A DNA stretch of 15,415 nt from positions 1-15,415 of the forward strand of contig CAZYSS010000049.1 in the NCBI GenBank assembly GCA_964649845.1, given 5' to 3'. The stretch comes from RGIG3102 sp964649845. GTDB lineage: Bacteria; Bacillota; Clostridia; Oscillospirales; Ruminococcaceae. Under the pieces are notes generated by a model. It saw only the letters and a list, made by a program, of their open reading frames with translations, did not search any database and was not told where the DNA came from. The first letter of the stretch is position 1; each line of letters opens with the position of its first letter. Made by a program: the position numbers and the translations under genes. Below are positions 12,652 to 15,415 of the stretch, piece by piece.

Positions 12652-13659
12652 ATGAAAATTATTCTTGATGTATTCGGCGGCGACCACGCCCCACTGGAAC
12701 CACTGAAAGGCGCAGCCTGGGCGGTGAAGGAACTGGGCGTTGAAATTCTGGCAGTTGGTGATATTCCACAGATGGAAGCCTGCTGCAAAGAAAACAATAT
12801 TGACACAACAGGCTTTACATTTAAACAGGCTGACGATGTTTTTGACATCCACGAAGACCCTATGTCAATCGTGAAAAAGAGAACAACAACATCACTGCAT
12901 ATTGCGTTCAAAGCACTGGCAAACGGCGAAGGTGATGCTATGGTTTCCGGCGGTAGCACAGGTGCTATTCTAATGGGTGCTACATTTATCGTTAAAAGAA
13001 TCAAAGGCTGTAAACGCCCTACACTGGGTGCTGTTGTGCCTGGCAAACATCCGGACGGTTTCCTGCTGATTGACAGCGGTGCAAATAATGAAGTAAGACC
13101 TGAAATGCTGGAACAGTTTGCTATAATGGGTTCTGTTTATATGGAAAAAGTTATGGGCAGAGTGCCTGCACGTGTTGGTCTGCTGAACAACGGTACCGAA
13201 GAAACAAAAGGCCCTGAAGTACAGAGAACAGCCTATGCACTGATGGCTAAAAACCCACATCTCAACTTTGTGGGCAACATTGAAGGCCGTGAAGTGCTCA
13301 ACGACCACGTGGACGTGCTGGTAGCTGATGGCTTCTCCGGCAACATAGCACTGAAATCTGTTGAAGGTGCAGCCAGCTTCATGAACAAAATGATGAAAGA
13401 TATGTTTATGACAAATCTTAAAACAAAAATTGCAGCCATTCTTCTGAAAGACCAGTTGAAAGCATTTAAAGCAAAAATGGACTACAGATATTACGGCGGC
13501 GGTGTTGTAATGGGTGTAAACAAAGGTGTTATCAAAGCCCACGGTGCATCTGATGCATTGGCATACAAAAATGCTATCCGTCAGGCTAAACTGTGTGCTG
13601 AATTTGACGTACCTGGCATTATAGCTGAAAAACTGGCCAGTCTGGGGGATGAAGAATAA
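12652..13659 (+). CDS. plsX: Phosphate acyltransferase PlsX
   Basis: PlsX converts acyl-ACP and phosphate to acyl-phosphate, which PlsY uses to acylate glycerol 3-phosphate in membrane phospholipid synthesis. The 335-residue protein begins MKIILDVFGGDHAPLEPLKG, the family's N-terminal signature (usually D-x-M/F-GGD-x-x-P). It continues with GDAMVSGGSTGAILMGATF, GAVVPGKHPDGFLLIDSGAN, LLNNGTEETKGPEVQRTAY, FVGNIEGREV and VADGFSGNIALKSVEGAA. ATG 12652 is preceded by AAAGGAG (12638-12644); the upstream TTG at 12616 overlaps the previous gene and adds an unconserved leader. Its stop overlaps the rnc start (TAATG). No FapR-type operator was seen upstream. acpP and fab genes, often next to plsX, are absent from this window. 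Confidence 0.97.
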   Translation: MKIILDVFGGDHAPLEPLKGAAWAVKELGVEILAVGDIPQMEACCKENNIDTTGFTFKQADDVFDIHEDPMSIVKKRTTTSLHIAFKALANGEGDAMVSGGSTGAILMGATFIVKRIKGCKRPTLGAVVPGKHPDGFLLIDSGANNEVRPEMLEQFAIMGSVYMEKVMGRVPARVGLLNNGTEETKGPEVQRTAYALMAKNPHLNFVGNIEGREVLNDHVDVLVADGFSGNIALKSVEGAASFMNKMMKDMFMTNLKTKIAAILLKDQLKAFKAKMDYRYYGGGVVMGVNKGVIKAHGASDALAYKNAIRQAKLCAEFDVPGIIAEKLASLGDEE

Positions 13660-14324
13660 TGAAACAGCTGGAAAAAAATATCGGCTATCATTTCAGGGAC
13701 AAAGAACTTCTGCGCACTGCTGTAACACATTCTTCCTACGCAAATGAAAGCCGCGGCAATATGGCATATAACGAAAGACTGGAATTTCTGGGTGATGCTG
13801 TACTGCAGCTGGTAACCAGTGAAAAGCTGTTTAAAGAAAACCCTGATATGCCTGAAGGCCGTATGTCAAAACAGCGTGCGGCTTTGGTATGTGAGGACGC
13901 ACTGGCAGGTTATTCTGCAGAAATCCATCTGGGTGATTTTATGCTGTTGGGCAAAGGGGAAGAATCCACAGGCGGCAGACATCGACCATCCATTCTGGCA
14001 GACGCCTTTGAAGCTGTGACAGGCGCTATCTTCCTTGATGGAGGTATGGACAATGCCAAAAAGTTTGTACGCCGTTTTCTGGATGCTGCACACCTTTCGC
14101 TGAAAGACTATAAAACACTGCTGCAGGAAATCATACAGAAAAACCCCGGCGAAAGACTGAGCTATGTTGTTACAGGTGAAAGCGGCCCGGACCACGACAA
14201 AGTGTTCAATGTGGAAGTGCACCTGAACAGCAATGTTATTGGCAAAGGCACAGGCAAAAGCAAAAAGCAGGCTGAACAGGCGGCTGCAAAGGAAGCCCTG
14301 GCTCTGATGGGCTATAAAGACTGA
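13659..14324 (+). CDS. rnc: Ribonuclease III
   Basis: RNase III cleaves double-stranded RNA and processes the rRNA precursor. The 221-residue protein has the N-terminal nuclease domain with the signature NERLEFLGDAVLQ (residues 38-50), with catalytic acidic residues Glu42 and Asp46, and Asp115 and Glu118 in ILADAFEAVTGA (112-123). The C-terminal double-stranded-RNA-binding domain (about 151-219) includes GKGTGKSKKQAEQAAAKEAL (196-215... approximate). The start overlaps the plsX stop as TAATG, so the two genes are translationally coupled; GGGGG at 13644-13648 may serve as ribosome site. It is followed, after 33 nt, by the radical SAM gene and smc, as in many Clostridia. Confidence 0.97.
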   Translation: MKQLEKNIGYHFRDKELLRTAVTHSSYANESRGNMAYNERLEFLGDAVLQLVTSEKLFKENPDMPEGRMSKQRAALVCEDALAGYSAEIHLGDFMLLGKGEESTGGRHRPSILADAFEAVTGAIFLDGGMDNAKKFVRRFLDAAHLSLKDYKTLLQEIIQKNPGERLSYVVTGESGPDHDKVFNVEVHLNSNVIGKGTGKSKKQAEQAAAKEALALMGYKD

Positions 14325-14357
14325 TATAAATAATTATTACTGAAAGGAAAAGGCGGA

Positions 14358-15380
14358 ATGGTAAAGCATAAGAATTTATCAATATTTGTGCCACATGAGG
14401 GCTGCCCCAATCAGTGCAGCTTCTGTGACCAGAAAAAAATCAGCGGCACACAGAATCCGCCTTCTCCACAGGAGGTTACACAGCTGTGTGATGAGTTTTT
14501 GCCGCATAATGCGCAGGAAGGCGCCAGCTATGAAATAGCTTTTTTCGGTGGCAGCTTTACTGCCATTGACCATGGTTATATGCTGGCTCTTTTACAGGCT
14601 GCATATCCCTTTGTGCAGGCAGGCAGGGCAGCGGGAATACGCTGCTCCACACGTCCGGATGCCATCACACCGGAAATGCTGGATATTCTGAGAGCATATG
14701 GCGTAACAGCTATAGAACTGGGTGCCCAAAGTATGCAGGACGATGTACTGAAAGTAAATCTGCGCGGTCATACTGTACGGGATGTTTTCACAGCATCTGC
14801 TCTTATAAAAGAATGGGGCTTTTCGCTGGGGTTGCAGATGATGCCGGGACTTTATGGATGCAAAGACTATATGGCATATGCCATAGATACAGCAAAAAAA
14901 TTTATACGGATAATGCCGGACACTGTCCGCATTTATCCCACTCTTATCCTGAAAGATACTTTACTTGAAAGCCTTTACCAAAAAGGTATGTACACGCCGC
15001 TTACAGTACAGCAGGCGGTGGAGATATCTGCCGTTTTAGTAAAGATGTTCAACGAAAAGAATATCAGGATTATCAAACTGGGGCTGCACGCAGACACATC
15101 TCTGGAAAACAGCCTTGTGGCGGGGCCGTATCACCCTGCGCTCAAGGAACTGGTGCAGAGCAGAATGCTGCTGGACCGCTTTTCAGCTGATTTGTGCAGC
15201 AGACCTCAGGGCGTTTACACAATATTTGTAAACGGCAGACAGCGCTCCCAGGCCACAGGCCAGAAAAAGGGCAATATAACTGCTCTGGCCCGGATGGGGT
15301 ATACTGTCACAATAAAACAGGATGATACAATCCCGATTGATGATTATATAATTTTGGAAGGGGAAAAACAGTGTATTTAA
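14358..15380 (+). CDS. Elp3-like radical SAM protein
   Basis: The 340-residue protein carries an N-terminal radical SAM motif CPNQCSFC (Cys16, Cys20, Cys23) that should hold a 4Fe-4S cluster and cleave S-adenosylmethionine. FFGGSFTAID (63-72) matches the GGE-like motif, followed by RPDAITPEMLDIL, ELGAQSMQDDVL and MMPGLYG. The C-terminal part includes a GPYHPALKELVQSR block typical of this Clostridial subfamily. It lacks the acetyltransferase domain of true Elp3 and is often annotated loosely as coproporphyrinogen oxidase-like; the real reaction is unknown. The ATG has AAAGGA (14342-14347) about 10 nt ahead. The conserved place between rnc and smc suggests an RNA- or ribosome-linked role, which is inference. 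Its 3' end overlaps smc by 10 nt. Confidence 0.9.
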   Translation: MVKHKNLSIFVPHEGCPNQCSFCDQKKISGTQNPPSPQEVTQLCDEFLPHNAQEGASYEIAFFGGSFTAIDHGYMLALLQAAYPFVQAGRAAGIRCSTRPDAITPEMLDILRAYGVTAIELGAQSMQDDVLKVNLRGHTVRDVFTASALIKEWGFSLGLQMMPGLYGCKDYMAYAIDTAKKFIRIMPDTVRIYPTLILKDTLLESLYQKGMYTPLTVQQAVEISAVLVKMFNEKNIRIIKLGLHADTSLENSLVAGPYHPALKELVQSRMLLDRFSADLCSRPQGVYTIFVNGRQRSQATGQKKGNITALARMGYTVTIKQDDTIPIDDYIILEGEKQCI

Positions 15381-15415
15381 AAGCTATTGAGCTCCACGGC
15401 TTTAAATCTTTTCCG
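15371..15415 (+). CDS. smc: Chromosome segregation ATPase Smc, first 15 codons (runs off the right edge)
   Basis: GTG at 15371 opens a frame reading MYLKAIELHGFKSFP to the window end. This is the nearly invariant N-terminus of bacterial SMC, the condensin ATPase that organises and segregates the chromosome. AAGGGG (15358-15363) lies 7 nt upstream, supporting the GTG start. It overlaps the last 10 nt of the radical SAM gene, so the two are probably coupled. Position after rnc matches the rnc-smc-ftsY order usual in Firmicutes. Confidence 0.93.
   Translation, partial: MYLKAIELHGFKSFP

Noticed and set aside
1..15415. CRISPR array, tRNA/rRNA genes, insertion sequences, prophage
   Set aside because: No regularly spaced repeats, cloverleaf, rRNA-like stretches, transposase-like frames or terminal repeats were seen on either strand.

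Overview
The window looks like a chromosomal piece of a spore-forming, low-to-moderate GC Gram-positive of the class Clostridia. The evidence is a spoIIR homologue, a T-box leader in front of ileS, strong Gram-positive ribosome binding sites, and the gene order infC-rpmI-rplT-rRNA methylase-dprA-topA-trmFO-plsX-rnc-radical SAM-smc. The genus cannot be fixed from sequence reading alone; a gut-type Clostridia (Oscillospirales-like) is a guess. No mobile element, CRISPR array, tRNA or rRNA gene was seen.

Left end (1-1463): the first codons of ileS lie on the minus strand behind a full T-box leader (about 165-425). The specifier triplet AUC and the UGGU bulge both fit tRNA-Ile, and the leader ends in an intrinsic terminator. 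An extra three-way-junction-like fold sits at the very 5' end of that leader. Divergently, a PdxK/PdxY-like pyridoxal/pyridoxamine kinase gene is followed by a terminator.

Middle accessory block (1566-5193): a sigma-A-like promoter drives a tightly overlapped three-gene cassette: a DUF4956 membrane protein, a membrane-anchored CotH-type secretory kinase-like protein, and a VTC-domain (polyphosphate polymerase-type) protein. It ends at a bidirectional terminator shared with the converging spoIIR gene. This cassette is the best candidate for an under-described system: it joins a predicted cytosolic polyphosphate-type polymerase, a membrane protein and an extracytoplasmic kinase-like protein.

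Right two thirds (5284-15415): everything is on the plus strand. A near-perfect promoter and a structured leader with an attenuator (probably the L20 autoregulatory leader) precede infC, which uses the classic AUU start, then rpmI and rplT. After a group of hairpins and a terminator comes a run of housekeeping information-processing genes: a TrmH/SpoU-family RNA methyltransferase, dprA, topA, trmFO, a small membrane zinc-ribbon protein, plsX, rnc, an Elp3-like radical SAM protein, and the first 15 codons of smc. Many of these overlap or nearly touch, so they are probably co-transcribed and translationally coupled. acpP, which often lies between plsX and rnc, is absent here.

Non-coding stretches that deserve attention are the 5' fold before the T-box, the hairpins between spoIIR and infC, the 13-bp hairpin after rplT, a palindrome containing a perfect DnaA-box 9-mer, and a large dyad upstream of the RNA methyltransferase.
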